Source of the DNA: Quatrionicoccus australiensis
Lineage (GTDB): Bacteria > Pseudomonadota > Gammaproteobacteria > Burkholderiales > Rhodocyclaceae
Reading direction: 5' to 3'
NCBI RefSeq assembly: GCF_020510425.1
Contig: NZ_JAHBAH010000001.1
Span: 1 to 64,000, forward strand
DNA: 64,000 bases
Shown: positions 39,008-51,934 of the stretch, one piece after another
Position numbering within the stretch: the first letter of the stretch is position 1
Layout: each line of letters begins with the position of its first letter
Notes under the pieces: generated by a model
What the model was told of the DNA's origin: nothing
Seen by the model: only the letters and a program-made list of their open reading frames with translations
Databases searched by the model: none
Made by a program: the position numbers and the translations under genes

Positions 39008-39952
39008 ATGCAGGCAGCAAACCAGGCTTCATCAGGCAACCGGCGGCGGGCGCTGGAGAACGTTCTTGCCGAGACGGGAAAAATCATTCTCGGCAAGGAG
39101 AAGGAAATCCGCTCCGCTGTGGCCTGCCTGCTTGCCGGCGGCCACTTGCTGATCGAGGATCTGCCCGGCATGGGCAAGACGACCTTGGCGCACGCCCTGG
39201 CCCACCTGCTCGGCCTGCACTTCGCCCGTATCCAGTTCACCAGCGACCTGCTGCCGGCCGATATCACCGGCGTTTCCATCTACGAGCGCGAGAAAGGCGA
39301 GTTCCGCTTCCTGCCCGGACCGGTTTTCGCGCAGCTGCTGCTCGCCGACGAGATCAACCGCGCCACACCAAAAACCCAGAGCGCCCTGCTCGAAGCCATG
39401 GAAGAAGGCCAGGTGACGGCCGAAGGACAGACGCGGGCGCTACCGCAACCTTTCTTCGTCATCGCCACCCAGAATCCGGCGCACCAGATCGGCACCTTTC
39501 CGCTACCCGAATCGCAGCTCGACCGCTTCCTGATGCGCATCGAACTCGGCTATCCGGACCGGATGGCCGAGCGCGCCCTGCTCGCGGCCGGCGGTCAACG
39601 GCAAAAAGCCGAACAATTGCCGGCCTTGCTCAGCGCTGCCGACCTGCCGGCGCTGCAGCAGGAAGTCGCCGCCATCCATGCCGCCGGACCGCTCATCGAA
39701 TACGTTCAGGCGTTGCTTGAGGCGAGCCGGCAGAGTCCCGATTTTCGCCACGGCCTGTCACCGCGTGCCGGCCTCGCCCTGCTCGCCGCCGCCCGTGCCT
39801 GGGCCTGGCTGGCCGGTCGCACGATGGTCCTGCCCGACGATGTGCAGGCCGTGTTCCCGGCCATCGCGCGGCATCGCCTGTTCCTGGCGCAGGGCGGCCA
39901 GGCTGGCGCCGAAGACATTGCGGCGCTGCTCCGCTCGGTTGCCATCCCTTAA
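39008..39952 (+). CDS. MoxR family AAA+ ATPase
   Basis: The ATG at 39008 gives 314 residues. Walker A is DLPGMGKTTLAHA (about residue 55), Walker B LLLADEINRA (about 112) and sensor 1 VIATQNPAHQIGTFPLPESQ. A lid domain follows. MoxR ATPases act as chaperones for the assembly or activation of partner complexes. The next two genes (DUF58 and a transglutaminase) form the classic MoxR-DUF58-TgpA set. Confidence 0.94.
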   Translation: MQAANQASSGNRRRALENVLAETGKIILGKEKEIRSAVACLLAGGHLLIEDLPGMGKTTLAHALAHLLGLHFARIQFTSDLLPADITGVSIYEREKGEFRFLPGPVFAQLLLADEINRATPKTQSALLEAMEEGQVTAEGQTRALPQPFFVIATQNPAHQIGTFPLPESQLDRFLMRIELGYPDRMAERALLAAGGQRQKAEQLPALLSAADLPALQQEVAAIHAAGPLIEYVQALLEASRQSPDFRHGLSPRAGLALLAAARAWAWLAGRTMVLPDDVQAVFPAIARHRLFLAQGGQAGAEDIAALLRSVAIP

Positions 39953-39955
39953 CGC

Positions 39956-40909
39956 GTGGGCGTCATTTCCTCCCTGAAACAGCGCCTGTTTCGCTGGCAG
40001 AGCGATGGCACGACGCGCTTTCGCCTCAACCAGCGGCGTATTTTCATCGTTCCGACGCGCGGCGGCCTGCTCTTTGCCACCGCCCTGCTCGTCATGCTGA
40101 TCGGCGCCATCAATTACAACCTGGCCCTCGGCCATGCGCTCGTCTTCCTGCTCGCCGGCCTGGGCATGACCGGCATGGTGCACAGCTTTCGCAACCTGCA
40201 TGGACTGCTCGTCACACCAGGGCGCAGCGAAGCCGTTTTTGCCGGCGAAACCGCCCATTTCACGCTGACCTTGGACAACGACAGAAAGCAGCCACGCCCA
40301 GCCCTGGAACTCGGCATCGCTGGTGAAAAATCGGTGGCTGCAGCGGTCGACCGCCTGGCGAGCAGCAAAATCAATATCCCACTGCTTGCCCGCCGGCGTG
40401 GCTGGCTGGAATTGCCCAGAATTCGCCTGTCGACCGTCTATCCGCTCGGCCTGTTCGTCGCCTGGAGCTACCTGCAGCCGGCCATGCGCTGCCTGGTCTA
40501 TCCGCAACCGCTGTTCTCCTCCCTGCCCCCGCCTCGGCCGACCGCGCAGGGCGGCGCCCGCAGCGGCGAAGGGGGCGAGGAGGATTTCGCCGGTTTCCGG
40601 GAGCGCCAGCCTGCCGACTCGCCGCGCCATGTCGCCTGGAAGGCCAGCGCCCGGCAAAACGACGAGCAGGGCTTGCTGGTCAAGCAATTCGCCGGTGGCG
40701 CCGAAACCGAATTGCACTTTGACTGGGCGGCGACCGCCGGCATGGCATCCAGCGAAGAACGCTTGTCTTTGCTCACTGGCTGGGTAATCAGTGCCGCCAA
40801 CGAAGGCCGGCGTTACGGACTGGAAATTCCCGGCCAGAATATTCCGCCGGGCAGCGGCGAGGCACACCGCCGTCACTGCCTCGAAGCCCTGGCATTGTTT
40901 CCGGCATGA
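39956..40909 (+). CDS. DUF58 domain protein
   Basis: A 317-residue protein starting with GTG three bases after the MoxR gene. Two hydrophobic segments occur near residues 28-70 (GGLLFATALLVMLIGAINYN), then a soluble part with the DUF58 signature DFAGFRERQPADSPRHVAWK (about 205-225). It is usually the partner of MoxR ATPases. Its last 4 bases overlap the next ATG (ATGA). Confidence 0.93.
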   Translation: MGVISSLKQRLFRWQSDGTTRFRLNQRRIFIVPTRGGLLFATALLVMLIGAINYNLALGHALVFLLAGLGMTGMVHSFRNLHGLLVTPGRSEAVFAGETAHFTLTLDNDRKQPRPALELGIAGEKSVAAAVDRLASSKINIPLLARRRGWLELPRIRLSTVYPLGLFVAWSYLQPAMRCLVYPQPLFSSLPPPRPTAQGGARSGEGGEEDFAGFRERQPADSPRHVAWKASARQNDEQGLLVKQFAGGAETELHFDWAATAGMASSEERLSLLTGWVISAANEGRRYGLEIPGQNIPPGSGEAHRRHCLEALALFPA

Positions 40910-42846
40910 GCACCGCCGCCCGCGAAGCCATCGATCATGCTGCCACGCCCTGGCTGTTCGGCGTGGCCGCGATCACCACGGCACCGCACTTCCTGCATCA
41001 GCCGGGCTGGCTGAGCGCCTTTGCCGGCCTGATCCTGCTTTGGGGCACCTGGCTGTGGCAGGGTGACCGTCGCCTGCCCGGACGCTGGGTGCTCTTTTTG
41101 CTCGTCGCTCTCGGCTGCGCCGGGATTCTGCTCGAATTCCACTCGCTGTTCGGGCGCGATGCCGGCGTCGCCATGCTGGTCATGTTCATGGCGATGAAAT
41201 TGCTCGAGCTGAAAAGCCGGCGCGATGCGATGGTGATCGTCACCCTCGGCTTCTTCCTGCTGCTGACGCATTATTTTTACGCGCAGGGCATTACCACCGG
41301 ACTCTGGCTGCTCGGCTCGCTGTGGCTGATCACCGCCGCCCTGATTCGTCTGCATGGCGGCCCGGCCAGCCCATTGCGGGCAACCCTGCGTTATGCCGCC
41401 AGCCTCGTGGCGCAGGCCCTGCCCTTCATGCTGCTGCTCTACCTGCTTTTCCCGCGCATCAGCGGCCCGCTCTGGGGCCTGCCGCAGGATGCTCATGCCG
41501 GCAAGACCGGGTTGTCCGAACAAATGGCGCCGGGCGCCATCGCGCAACTGGTGCAAAGCGGCGATATCGCGTTTCGCGTGCGCTTTGATGGCCCGCTGCC
41601 GGCCCGCGACAAACTCTACTGGCGCGGCCCGGTCATGGAAAACTTCGATGGCCAGACCTGGCGACAGTCGCCCGGCCGTCTGGCCGCAGAACAGATCGAG
41701 GCCCTGTCGCTACCGGTCACCTATGAAACGACGCTGGAAGCGAGCGAACAACGCTGGCTGCTGACCCTGGATGCGCCCACCGGATTGCCGCCGGAAACCG
41801 CCTTGAATGGCCGCTTGACCGCCTATGCGCGCCAAGCGATCAGCCAGCGCCAGCGTTTCCGTTTCGCCGCCAGTCTCGATTTCCGCTTCAATGTCCGCGA
41901 AAGCACTGGCGTTCTTGAGCGCAACCGGGCCCTGCCGGCCGGCCTCAATCCGCAAACGCGGGCCCTGGCGGTCGACTGGCGAAACAGCGGCAAAACGCCG
42001 GCCGCCATCGTCAATCAGGCGCTGACCCTGTTTGCCGGGCGCGACTTTGCCTACACCCTGCAGCCGCCACTGCTCGGCCGCAACGGCATCGACGATTTCC
42101 TGTTCCGCAGCAAGCGCGGCTTCTGTGAGCACTACGCCGCGGCCTTCGTTGTCCTGATGCGCAGCGCCGGCATACCGGCCCGTGTCGTTGGCGGCTACCA
42201 GGGCGGCGAAAGGAATCCGCTCGACGGCTACCTGGTCATCCGCCAGTCCGATGCGCATGCCTGGGCCGAGGTCTGGCTGGACGGTCGCGGCTGGGTGCGC
42301 GTCGATCCAACCGCCGTCGTCGCGCCGGCGCGCCTCGAGAACGGCATCGGCGATGTGCTGGCCGCCGGTGAACCCTTGCCGGCCGTGCTGCAACTGCGCT
42401 CGGACATGCTGCGTAACCTGCGTTACCGCTGGGAGGCGCTGAACAATGCCTGGAACCAGCAGATTCTCGGCTACGACAGCCAGAGCCAGCGCGACCTGCT
42501 GTCGCGCCTCGGCCTGGCCGATACCGGCTGGCAAAATCTCGCCGTCCTGCTCGCCGCCAGCTGCAGCCTGGCGCTGGCGGCACTCGCCGCCTGGACCATG
42601 TACAACCGGCCCAGGCACGACCCGGCGACGCGTCTTTGGCATAAAGCCTTGCGACATCTGACGCGAAGGCAAGTAAACTGGGCGCCCTGGGAAACCCCGC
42701 TGACGATTGCCCAGCGCGTCCGCCTTGAACAACCGGCGCTTGGCGAGGCCTTCGACCGTGTCGTCGAGGCCTACCTGCAAACCCGCTATGCCGGCGCGAC
42801 CGACAATCTGAAAACACTGCGCGCCGCCGTGGCGCACCTGCCCTGA
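40906..42846 (+). CDS. tgpA: Transglutaminase-like membrane protein (TgpA family)
   Basis: A 646-residue protein. The N-terminal about 190 residues contain several membrane segments (DUF3488), a periplasmic region follows, and the transglutaminase core carries the expected Cys-His-Asp triad near residues 407 (RGFCEHYAAAF), 451 (DAHAWAEVW) and 466 (RVDPTA). A single membrane segment near 550-565 and a DUF4129-like tail end it. Pseudomonas TgpA is essential, but its substrate is unknown. Confidence 0.93.
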   Translation: MSTAAREAIDHAATPWLFGVAAITTAPHFLHQPGWLSAFAGLILLWGTWLWQGDRRLPGRWVLFLLVALGCAGILLEFHSLFGRDAGVAMLVMFMAMKLLELKSRRDAMVIVTLGFFLLLTHYFYAQGITTGLWLLGSLWLITAALIRLHGGPASPLRATLRYAASLVAQALPFMLLLYLLFPRISGPLWGLPQDAHAGKTGLSEQMAPGAIAQLVQSGDIAFRVRFDGPLPARDKLYWRGPVMENFDGQTWRQSPGRLAAEQIEALSLPVTYETTLEASEQRWLLTLDAPTGLPPETALNGRLTAYARQAISQRQRFRFAASLDFRFNVRESTGVLERNRALPAGLNPQTRALAVDWRNSGKTPAAIVNQALTLFAGRDFAYTLQPPLLGRNGIDDFLFRSKRGFCEHYAAAFVVLMRSAGIPARVVGGYQGGERNPLDGYLVIRQSDAHAWAEVWLDGRGWVRVDPTAVVAPARLENGIGDVLAAGEPLPAVLQLRSDMLRNLRYRWEALNNAWNQQILGYDSQSQRDLLSRLGLADTGWQNLAVLLAASCSLALAALAAWTMYNRPRHDPATRLWHKALRHLTRRQVNWAPWETPLTIAQRVRLEQPALGEAFDRVVEAYLQTRYAGATDNLKTLRAAVAHLP

Positions 42847-43847
42847 TGGAGAAGAACTTGAAGCACACCTTTGGCGCCCTGCTGCTCGCCGGCCTGACCG
42901 GACTGGCTTCCGCTGCGAACAACACCCCGAGCTTTGCCGACCAGGCGGCCGTCGTCGACTTCGCCCGCGAACTCGAACAGCGCCAGGGCTTCAATGCCGA
43001 CGAACTGCTCGCCCAGTTCGCACAGGTCAGCCCGAACAGCAAGGTCCTGCAACTGATCAAACCGCCCAGCTCGCCGCAGCAGCGTTCCTGGGAACGTTAC
43101 CGGCCGCGCTTCCTGAACGACCGGCGCATCGATGGCGGCGTCCGCTTCTGGCAGGAAAACCAGGCCAAGCTGGCGCGCGCCCGTGCCCTGTATGGCATAC
43201 CGGAAGAAATCATCGTCGCCATCATCGGTGTCGAAACCGAGTATGGCCGCAACACCGGCGGCTTCCGCGTTCTTGAAGCGCTCGCCACGCTCGCCTTCAA
43301 CTACCCGCCGCGCGCCGAGTTTTTCCGCACCGAGCTTGAGCAGTTCCTGCTGCTGACGCGCGAAAACAATCTCGACCCGCTCGCCGTCAAAGGCTCGTTT
43401 GCCGGCGCCATCGGCATTCCGCAATTCATGCCGGGCAGTCAGCGCCGCTATGCCGTCGATTTTGACGGCGACCAGCGCGTTGATCTCGGCAACAGCGTGG
43501 ACGACGCGATCGGCAGCGTTGGCCGCTTTCTTGAGCAGCACGGGTGGCAGGCCGGCCAGCCGATCGCTGTCCCCGCCCGCATCAATGGCGAGCCCGAGCG
43601 CAGCCTGATCGAGGCCGGCATTCGTCCCAGCCTGAAAGTTGCCGAACTGCGGGATAAAAATGTTTTCAGCGACGCCGATCCGCTCGCCAGCGTGGCGCTG
43701 GTCGATCTCGTTTCGCCGGGACAGGCCACGGAATACTGGCTGGGCTACGAGAATTTTTACGTCATTACCCGCTACAACCGCTCCAGCTTCTACGCCATGT
43801 CGGTATTCCAGCTTGGTGAGGAAATCCGCAAGCGGATGCAGCGGTAA
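42846..43847 (+). CDS. mltB: Membrane-bound lytic murein transglycosylase B
   Basis: A 333-residue exported protein whose ATG shares a base with the tgpA stop. The signal sequence (about 1-22, LLLAGLTGLASA) is followed by the MltB catalytic domain. The catalytic Glu is E130 in GVETEYGRN, and the SFAGAIGIPQFMPGSQRRYA block is diagnostic. There is no lipobox, so it may be soluble or peripheral. It cuts peptidoglycan with 1,6-anhydro-muramic acid formation. Confidence 0.95.
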   Translation: MEKNLKHTFGALLLAGLTGLASAANNTPSFADQAAVVDFARELEQRQGFNADELLAQFAQVSPNSKVLQLIKPPSSPQQRSWERYRPRFLNDRRIDGGVRFWQENQAKLARARALYGIPEEIIVAIIGVETEYGRNTGGFRVLEALATLAFNYPPRAEFFRTELEQFLLLTRENNLDPLAVKGSFAGAIGIPQFMPGSQRRYAVDFDGDQRVDLGNSVDDAIGSVGRFLEQHGWQAGQPIAVPARINGEPERSLIEAGIRPSLKVAELRDKNVFSDADPLASVALVDLVSPGQATEYWLGYENFYVITRYNRSSFYAMSVFQLGEEIRKRMQR

Positions 43848-43901
43848 ACCGTGATTTTTGCCGTTTTTTTCGGGGTCGACCGCTCGGCCCCGACTGACTG
43901 C

Positions 43902-44834
43902 CTAAAGCAGTGAATCCTTGCTGATATTGCCGCGCTTGATGATCTTGCGGATGCGATCCAGACCTTCCATCTGAATCTGCCGGACCCGCTCGCGGGTCAG
44001 CCCGAGATCGCCAGCAATGGTGTCGAGCGTCGCGACATCGGCGCCGTTCAAACCATAACGCCGCTCGATGACGTGCCGTTGCCGGTCGGTCAGCTGGGCC
44101 AGCCAGTCATCAAGCAGGTTGCCGACTTCGCTTGACTGCAGCAGGGATTCGGGATCATCGCCACCGTCATCGGCGATCACCTCACCCAGCGAATGGCTGG
44201 GATCGATATCGAGCGGCGCATCGAGTGAAGCAATGTGTTCGTTGAGCGAAAGGATGTGGCGGACTTCGTCGACCGACTTGTCGATCAGGGCCGCCACGCG
44301 CTCTACCGTCGAATCGCGACGGTCGGCCGCCTCCAGATGGCGCATGGCGCGCAGGACGACATTGATTTCCTTGACGACATGCACCGGCAGGCGAATGGTG
44401 CGCGACTGGTTCATGATGCCGCGCTCGATGCTTTGCCGTATCCACCAGGTCGCATAGGTGGAGAAACGGAAGCCGCGCTCCGGATCGAACTTTTCCAGCG
44501 CATGGATCAGGCCGAGATTCCCTTCCTCGATCAGGTCCAGCAAGGGAATGCCACGATTCAGGTAGTACTTGGCAATATTCACAACGAGCCGCAAATTGTG
44601 CTCGATCATCTTCTGGCGGGCAGCGAAATCGCCCGCGCAGACCAGACGGGCGGTGGCCACTTCTTCAGCAGGCGTCAGCAAGGGCTTGGCGCCGATTTCG
44701 TTCAGGTAGAGCTGGGTAACATCCTCGAGCAGCTCGATTTCCGGGGCGAGATGTTCGGGCTCTGGCGACAAGGCTTCATCAGCCTGATCCCCTCCTTCCA
44801 TCTCCTCGTCATCGAGCCCCTCGGACTGACTCAT
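43902..44834 (-). CDS. rpoS: RNA polymerase sigma factor RpoS
   Basis: A 310-residue sigma-70 family protein, somewhat shorter than E. coli RpoS (330). It directs stationary-phase and general stress transcription. An acidic N-terminus (residues 8-35) precedes region 2 (NLRLVVNIAKYYLNRGIPLL, RFSTYATWWIRQSIERGI), region 3 and the region 4 helix-turn-helix (DLGLTRERVRQIQMEGLDRI). Its start overlaps the nlpD stop by 4 bases. In E. coli the main rpoS promoter is inside nlpD. Confidence 0.96.
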   Translation of the reverse strand: MSQSEGLDDEEMEGGDQADEALSPEPEHLAPEIELLEDVTQLYLNEIGAKPLLTPAEEVATARLVCAGDFAARQKMIEHNLRLVVNIAKYYLNRGIPLLDLIEEGNLGLIHALEKFDPERGFRFSTYATWWIRQSIERGIMNQSRTIRLPVHVVKEINVVLRAMRHLEAADRRDSTVERVAALIDKSVDEVRHILSLNEHIASLDAPLDIDPSHSLGEVIADDGGDDPESLLQSSEVGNLLDDWLAQLTDRQRHVIERRYGLNGADVATLDTIAGDLGLTRERVRQIQMEGLDRIRKIIKRGNISKDSLL

Positions 44835-45775
44835 CTTTTCGGCAGATATTGCGCCGGATCAACCGGCTTGCCCTGCTTGCGGATTTCGAAGTGCAGCTTG
44901 ACCGAATCGGCATCGGTATTGCCCATTTCGGCAATCTTCTGGCCACGACTGACTTGCTGCCCTTCCTTGACCAAGATCTTGCGATTGTGGGCGTAAGCCG
45001 ACAGGAAGGTTCCGTTGTGCTTGACGATCACCAGCTCGCCATAGCCACGCAAACCGGCCCCGGCGTAGACCACCTTGCCGTCGCCCGCCGCCAGCACCGG
45101 ATCGCCGGCCTTGCCGGCAAAATCGTAGCCCTTGTTGCCGGCCTCGCTGAAGGTTCCGACCAGCTTGGCCGATGACGGCCACAACCAGGGCACATCATCC
45201 GGACCTGCCGGGATAGCAGGCGCGGCTTCCGGTTTGCTCTCCGGTTTGGTTTCAGCAGCCTTTGGCGCCTCGGCAACACCGAGCTTGTTCAGACGGGCAT
45301 AGGCCTCATCCGAATACGGCTCCTTGCCAACCCGCGGCTCGCGCTTGGCACTACTTCCGGCAGCCGCCGGAAGCGGTGCACTGACGAGGGGGGCACTGGC
45401 AGCCGGCTGATCCAGCGAACGCGCCTCAACGACGGCGCCCGCAACAACCGGGCTGGCAACCACGGCACCGGTATTCGCCACTGCGCCGGGCGCAGCCGGA
45501 GGAATCACACGCAACACCTCACCCTCCTTGATCGCCGCCGGATTGGTGATGTTGTTCCAGGTCGCCACATCGCGATAGTCCTGACCGTTCTCGAGCGCGA
45601 TCCGGTACAGCGTATCGCCCTTCTTGACCGTGTAGTAGCCAGGCCCGGAGGGCTGGGCCGCAACGGACGCACGCGATTGTGGGCTTGAATTGCGGTCGAC
45701 CGTTGGCGCCGGCGCTTGTGAAAAGCAGCCAGCCAGCAGCAGACAAGGCAAAACCAGGGCAAAAAATCGTGTCAT
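44831..45775 (-). CDS. nlpD: Lipoprotein NlpD with LysM and degenerate LytM domains
   Basis: A 314-residue outer-membrane lipoprotein with lipobox LLLAGC (Cys17). A LysM repeat (about 47-92, YYTVKKGDTLYRIALENG) binds peptidoglycan. The C-terminal peptidase M23-like domain keeps KLHFEIRKQG, but GNKGYDFAG lacks the first zinc His. It therefore looks enzymatically inactive, like E. coli NlpD, which activates the amidase AmiC. An Ala/Pro-rich linker joins the domains. Confidence 0.95.
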   Translation of the reverse strand: MTRFFALVLPCLLLAGCFSQAPAPTVDRNSSPQSRASVAAQPSGPGYYTVKKGDTLYRIALENGQDYRDVATWNNITNPAAIKEGEVLRVIPPAAPGAVANTGAVVASPVVAGAVVEARSLDQPAASAPLVSAPLPAAAGSSAKREPRVGKEPYSDEAYARLNKLGVAEAPKAAETKPESKPEAAPAIPAGPDDVPWLWPSSAKLVGTFSEAGNKGYDFAGKAGDPVLAAGDGKVVYAGAGLRGYGELVIVKHNGTFLSAYAHNRKILVKEGQQVSRGQKIAEMGNTDADSVKLHFEIRKQGKPVDPAQYLPKR

Positions 45776-46434
45776 TGTGTTCCTGCGAGAAGCGGGACAA
45801 AGCGGACGGCATCAAGCCGCGTTTCAGCATATCCCTGAGGCGTACGTTCGATGAAGCTAAGATACTGCTCGGACGTACCTACTGGCAAGACCAGCCGCCC
45901 GCCCAGCGCAAGTTGCTCAAGCAAGGCCGGCGGCACGTGCAGGCCGGCAGCGGCGACGATGATGCTGTCAAAAGGCCCGGCCTCCGGCAAACCCAGCTGA
46001 CCATCCGCATGCTTCAAACGAACATTGAACTGCTGCAAGGCGCGCATGTTGGCCTTGGCCTTCTCAAGCAAGGGGCCGAGACGTTCGACGGCATAAACCT
46101 CGTTGGTCAGTTGCGCCAGCACCGCGGCCTGATAACCGCAGCCGGCACCGACTTCCAGCGTTTTACCCAGGGATGGGCGACCATTGAGCAGCAACTCGAT
46201 CATCCGCGCCACGACATAGGGCTGGGAAATCGTCTGCCCCATGCCGAGCGGCAGGGCCGTATCTTCGTAGGCGCGAGAGGCCAAGGCCTCTTCGACAAAA
46301 ACATGGCGCGGCACGGCCGCCATCGCGGCGAGCACCGCGTCGTGACGAATACCCTTTTCGCGCAGACGCTCGATCATGCGCGCCCGGGTCCGTTGCGAAG
46401 TCATGCCGATTCCGTGCAACACGTTTGAACTCAT
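45772..46434 (-). CDS. pcm: Protein-L-isoaspartate O-methyltransferase
   Basis: A 220-residue SAM-dependent enzyme that repairs isoaspartyl residues in aged proteins. The N-terminal MVERL-like part is followed by [20 protein letters not shown], the motif I sequence [17 protein letters not shown] and [20 protein letters not shown]. It overlaps both surE and nlpD by 4 bases. Confidence 0.96.
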   Translation of the reverse strand: MSSNVLHGIGMTSQRTRARMIERLREKGIRHDAVLAAMAAVPRHVFVEEALASRAYEDTALPLGMGQTISQPYVVARMIELLLNGRPSLGKTLEVGAGCGYQAAVLAQLTNEVYAVERLGPLLEKAKANMRALQQFNVRLKHADGQLGLPEAGPFDSIIVAAAGLHVPPALLEQLALGGRLVLPVGTSEQYLSFIERTPQGYAETRLDAVRFVPLLAGTQ

Positions 46435-47171
46435 TGCATCCAGTGGCGAATGGACGGCAGTTGGGCCGTATTGGTCAAGTCGATCTGCAGGGGCGTAATC
46501 GAGACAAAACCGCGGTCGACCGCACCGAAGTCGGTACCCGGCCCGGCATCAGCCGCCGCACCTGCTGCACCAACCCAGTAGACCGTCTCGTTGCGCGGCG
46601 AAAGCATCTTGACGACCGGCTCCGCCTTGTGGCGCCGCCCCAGACGCGTCACTTCCATGCCCTTGATATCGGCATGGGGAATATCCGGCACATTGACATT
46701 CAGTAATACAGGCTCTTTAACCGGATTGCGGATAAAGCGCTCAACCAGATCACGGGCAACCTGCCCGGCAGTGGCGAAGTGATTACCTTCAAAACTGGTA
46801 AGTGAAATGGCTATTGAAGGAATACCAAGTAAATATCCTTCGGTTGCCGCAGCAACAGTACCCGAGTAAATCGTGTCGTCGCCCATATTGGCACCAAGAT
46901 TAATACCGGAAACAATAATATCCGGTAATTGATCCAGCATGCCGGTAACAGCCAGATGCACACAATCAGTCGGCGTGCCATTCACAAAATAAAAACCACT
47001 GGCGGCCTGTTTCAAAAACAAGGGCCGATCCAGGGTCAGCGAATTACTCGCCCCGCTGCGATTCTGCTCGGGAGCAACAACCACGATCTCACCGAGACCG
47101 GCGAGCGCCTCGGCCAGCGCGGCCAGGCCGGGCGCAAAATAACCGTCGTCATTACTCAGCAGAATACGCAT
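46431..47171 (-). CDS. surE: 5'-nucleotidase SurE
   Basis: A 246-residue nucleoside monophosphate phosphatase linked to stationary-phase survival. The metal site is [11 protein letters not shown] (residues 6-16), and [15 protein letters not shown] and [13 protein letters not shown] follow. The middle of the gene (about 46690-46990) uses more A/T-ending codons than its neighbours. It starts directly after the H-NS-like gene stop, with no gap. Confidence 0.96.
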   Translation of the reverse strand: MRILLSNDDGYFAPGLAALAEALAGLGEIVVVAPEQNRSGASNSLTLDRPLFLKQAASGFYFVNGTPTDCVHLAVTGMLDQLPDIIVSGINLGANMGDDTIYSGTVAAATEGYLLGIPSIAISLTSFEGNHFATAGQVARDLVERFIRNPVKEPVLLNVNVPDIPHADIKGMEVTRLGRRHKAEPVVKMLSPRNETVYWVGAAGAAADAGPGTDFGAVDRGFVSITPLQIDLTNTAQLPSIRHWMQ

Positions 47172-47498
47172 TTAACCTACCAGCAGATTTTCGAGATTAC
47201 CGCCATTGGCAAGCCAGGCTTCGACCCATTTCGGCTTGCGGCCACGACCGGTCCATTCCAGTTCGGCATTTTCCGGATGACGGTACTTTACTTTCACTTT
47301 ATTACCAGAAGAAGCAACCGCCTTGACCTTGGTTTCCTTGCCCAGCAATTCCTCGATTGCATAGCCCCGCGCCTTGGCGAAAGCACGCACTTCATTCAGG
47401 ATTTCATTTTTTTCCTGGGCTTCCCGACGTTTCAATTCAGCGGGAATCTGTTGCTGCAAGTCGCGCAACTGGGAAACTGAGAGATTAGACAATTCCAT
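47172..47498 (-). CDS. H-NS family nucleoid-associated regulator
   Basis: A 108-residue protein. The N-terminal helix (1-50) is for oligomerisation. The C-terminal DNA-binding motif is YRHPENAELEWTGRGRKPKW, close to the H-NS consensus with GRGRKP as the minor-groove hook. CGGAGGT precedes the ATG. It is the first gene before surE, so a silencing regulator may share a transcript with rpoS. Confidence 0.92.
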   Translation of the reverse strand: MELSNLSVSQLRDLQQQIPAELKRREAQEKNEILNEVRAFAKARGYAIEELLGKETKVKAVASSGNKVKVKYRHPENAELEWTGRGRKPKWVEAWLANGGNLENLLVG

Positions 47499-47528
47499 AA
47501 TTACCTCCGAAATTAAATAGGTGGCAAC

Positions 47529-47557
47529 AATCTAATTTGTCCTGATATATTTTTCAA
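47529..47557 (-). promoter_or_regulatory. Sigma-70 promoter of the H-NS-like gene and surE-rpoS operon
   Basis: Minus-strand TTGAAA (47552-47557), 17-base spacer, TAGATT (47529-47534), in a very AT-rich stretch that itself looks like an H-NS binding target. Confidence 0.6.
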
Positions 47558-47570
47558 TATATAAAATTAA

Positions 47571-47590
47571 AAAACCGGCAAAAGCCGGTT
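47571..47590 (-). terminator. Terminator of tRNA-Pro (GGG)
   Basis: Minus-strand stem AACCGGC / GCCGGTT with a TTTT loop, then TTTTAATTTT. It starts 9 bases after the tRNA CCA end. Confidence 0.85.
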
Positions 47591-47598
47591 ATTTAATT

Positions 47599-47676
<78 letters not shown>

Positions 47677-47686
47677 CAAGCCAAAG

Positions 47687-47714
47687 ATTATAACGTAGAT
47701 TGCTCGAGATTCAA
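47687..47714 (-). promoter_or_regulatory. Sigma-70 promoter of tRNA-Pro (GGG)
   Basis: Minus-strand TTGAAT (47709-47714), 16-base spacer, TATAAT (47687-47692). The -35 lies on the stop codon of the merR-like gene. Confidence 0.75.
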
Positions 47715-48106
47715 AGCCGCAACATCTCAATTACTGAAAGCAACTCGCGACGCAGATCATTGCCCATCGGCTGGGCATCCATCTTTTCTGGCGCAGGTAC
47801 AGCTGCCGCGACACCTTCATCAAGACGATTACGCGCACCACTGATCGTAAAACCCTGATTATAAAGAAGCTCGCGAATACGGCGCACCAGCAGAACTTCA
47901 TGGTGCTGATAGTAGCGACGATTGCCCCGCCGTTTTACCGGCTTGAGCTGATTGAATTCCTGCTCCCAATAACGCAAGACGTGCGGCTTGACGCCACACA
48001 ACTCGCTGACCTCGCCAATCGTGAAATAGCGCTTGGCGGGAATAGGGGGCAGCTCGTCGCTGCCGGATGCTTTATGCCGCGGTTCCATCACAGGCGAGCT
48101 CGACAT
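47711..48106 (-). CDS. MerR family transcriptional regulator
   Basis: A 131-residue protein with a MerR helix-turn-helix (about 25-95, [39 protein letters not shown]). It has only a short C-terminus and no cysteines for metal sensing. The start at 48106 overlaps ihfA by 35 bases; ATG 48088 is an alternative. It belongs to the conserved pheST-ihfA-merR set. Its target is unknown. Confidence 0.92.
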   Translation of the reverse strand: MSSSPVMEPRHKASGSDELPPIPAKRYFTIGEVSELCGVKPHVLRYWEQEFNQLKPVKRRGNRRYYQHHEVLLVRRIRELLYNQGFTISGARNRLDEGVAAAVPAPEKMDAQPMGNDLRRELLSVIEMLRL

Positions 48107-48388
48107 CGGACTTCAGTTTCTGGCTGGCATGGAAGGTCACCACACGGCGTGCCGTAATGGGAATTTCCTGGCCGGTTTTTGGATTACGCCCGGGACGTTG
48201 CGGCTTGTCGCGCAACTGAAAGTTTCCAAAACCGGAAAGCTTGACGCCATCACCGGTTTCCAGGGCATTACGAATCTCTTCGAAAAAAGCCTCGACCATG
48301 TCCTTGGCCTCACGCTTGTTGAGGCCAACTTTCTCGAACAGTAGATCAGCGAGCTCGGCTTTGGTGAGCGTCATCGTTGTTTTTTCCA

Positions 48389-48389
<1 letters not shown>
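48072..48389 (-). CDS. ihfA: Integration host factor subunit alpha
   Basis: A 105-residue DNA-bending protein. Family blocks are [20 protein letters not shown], the beta-arm [14 protein letters not shown] and [10 protein letters not shown]. It forms a heterodimer with IhfB. Its ATG shares one base with the pheT stop (TGATG), as expected for a pheST-ihfA operon; an ATG 5 codons downstream is possible. Confidence 0.96.
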
Positions 48390-51919
<3,530 letters not shown>

Positions 51920-51934
51920 TAATTACGCTTGAGC

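Noticed and set aside
43860..43900. GC-rich inverted repeat between mltB and rpoS as a terminator
   Set aside because: The T-run precedes the stem on the plus strand and becomes an A-run after it on the minus strand, so it does not fit an intrinsic terminator in either direction.
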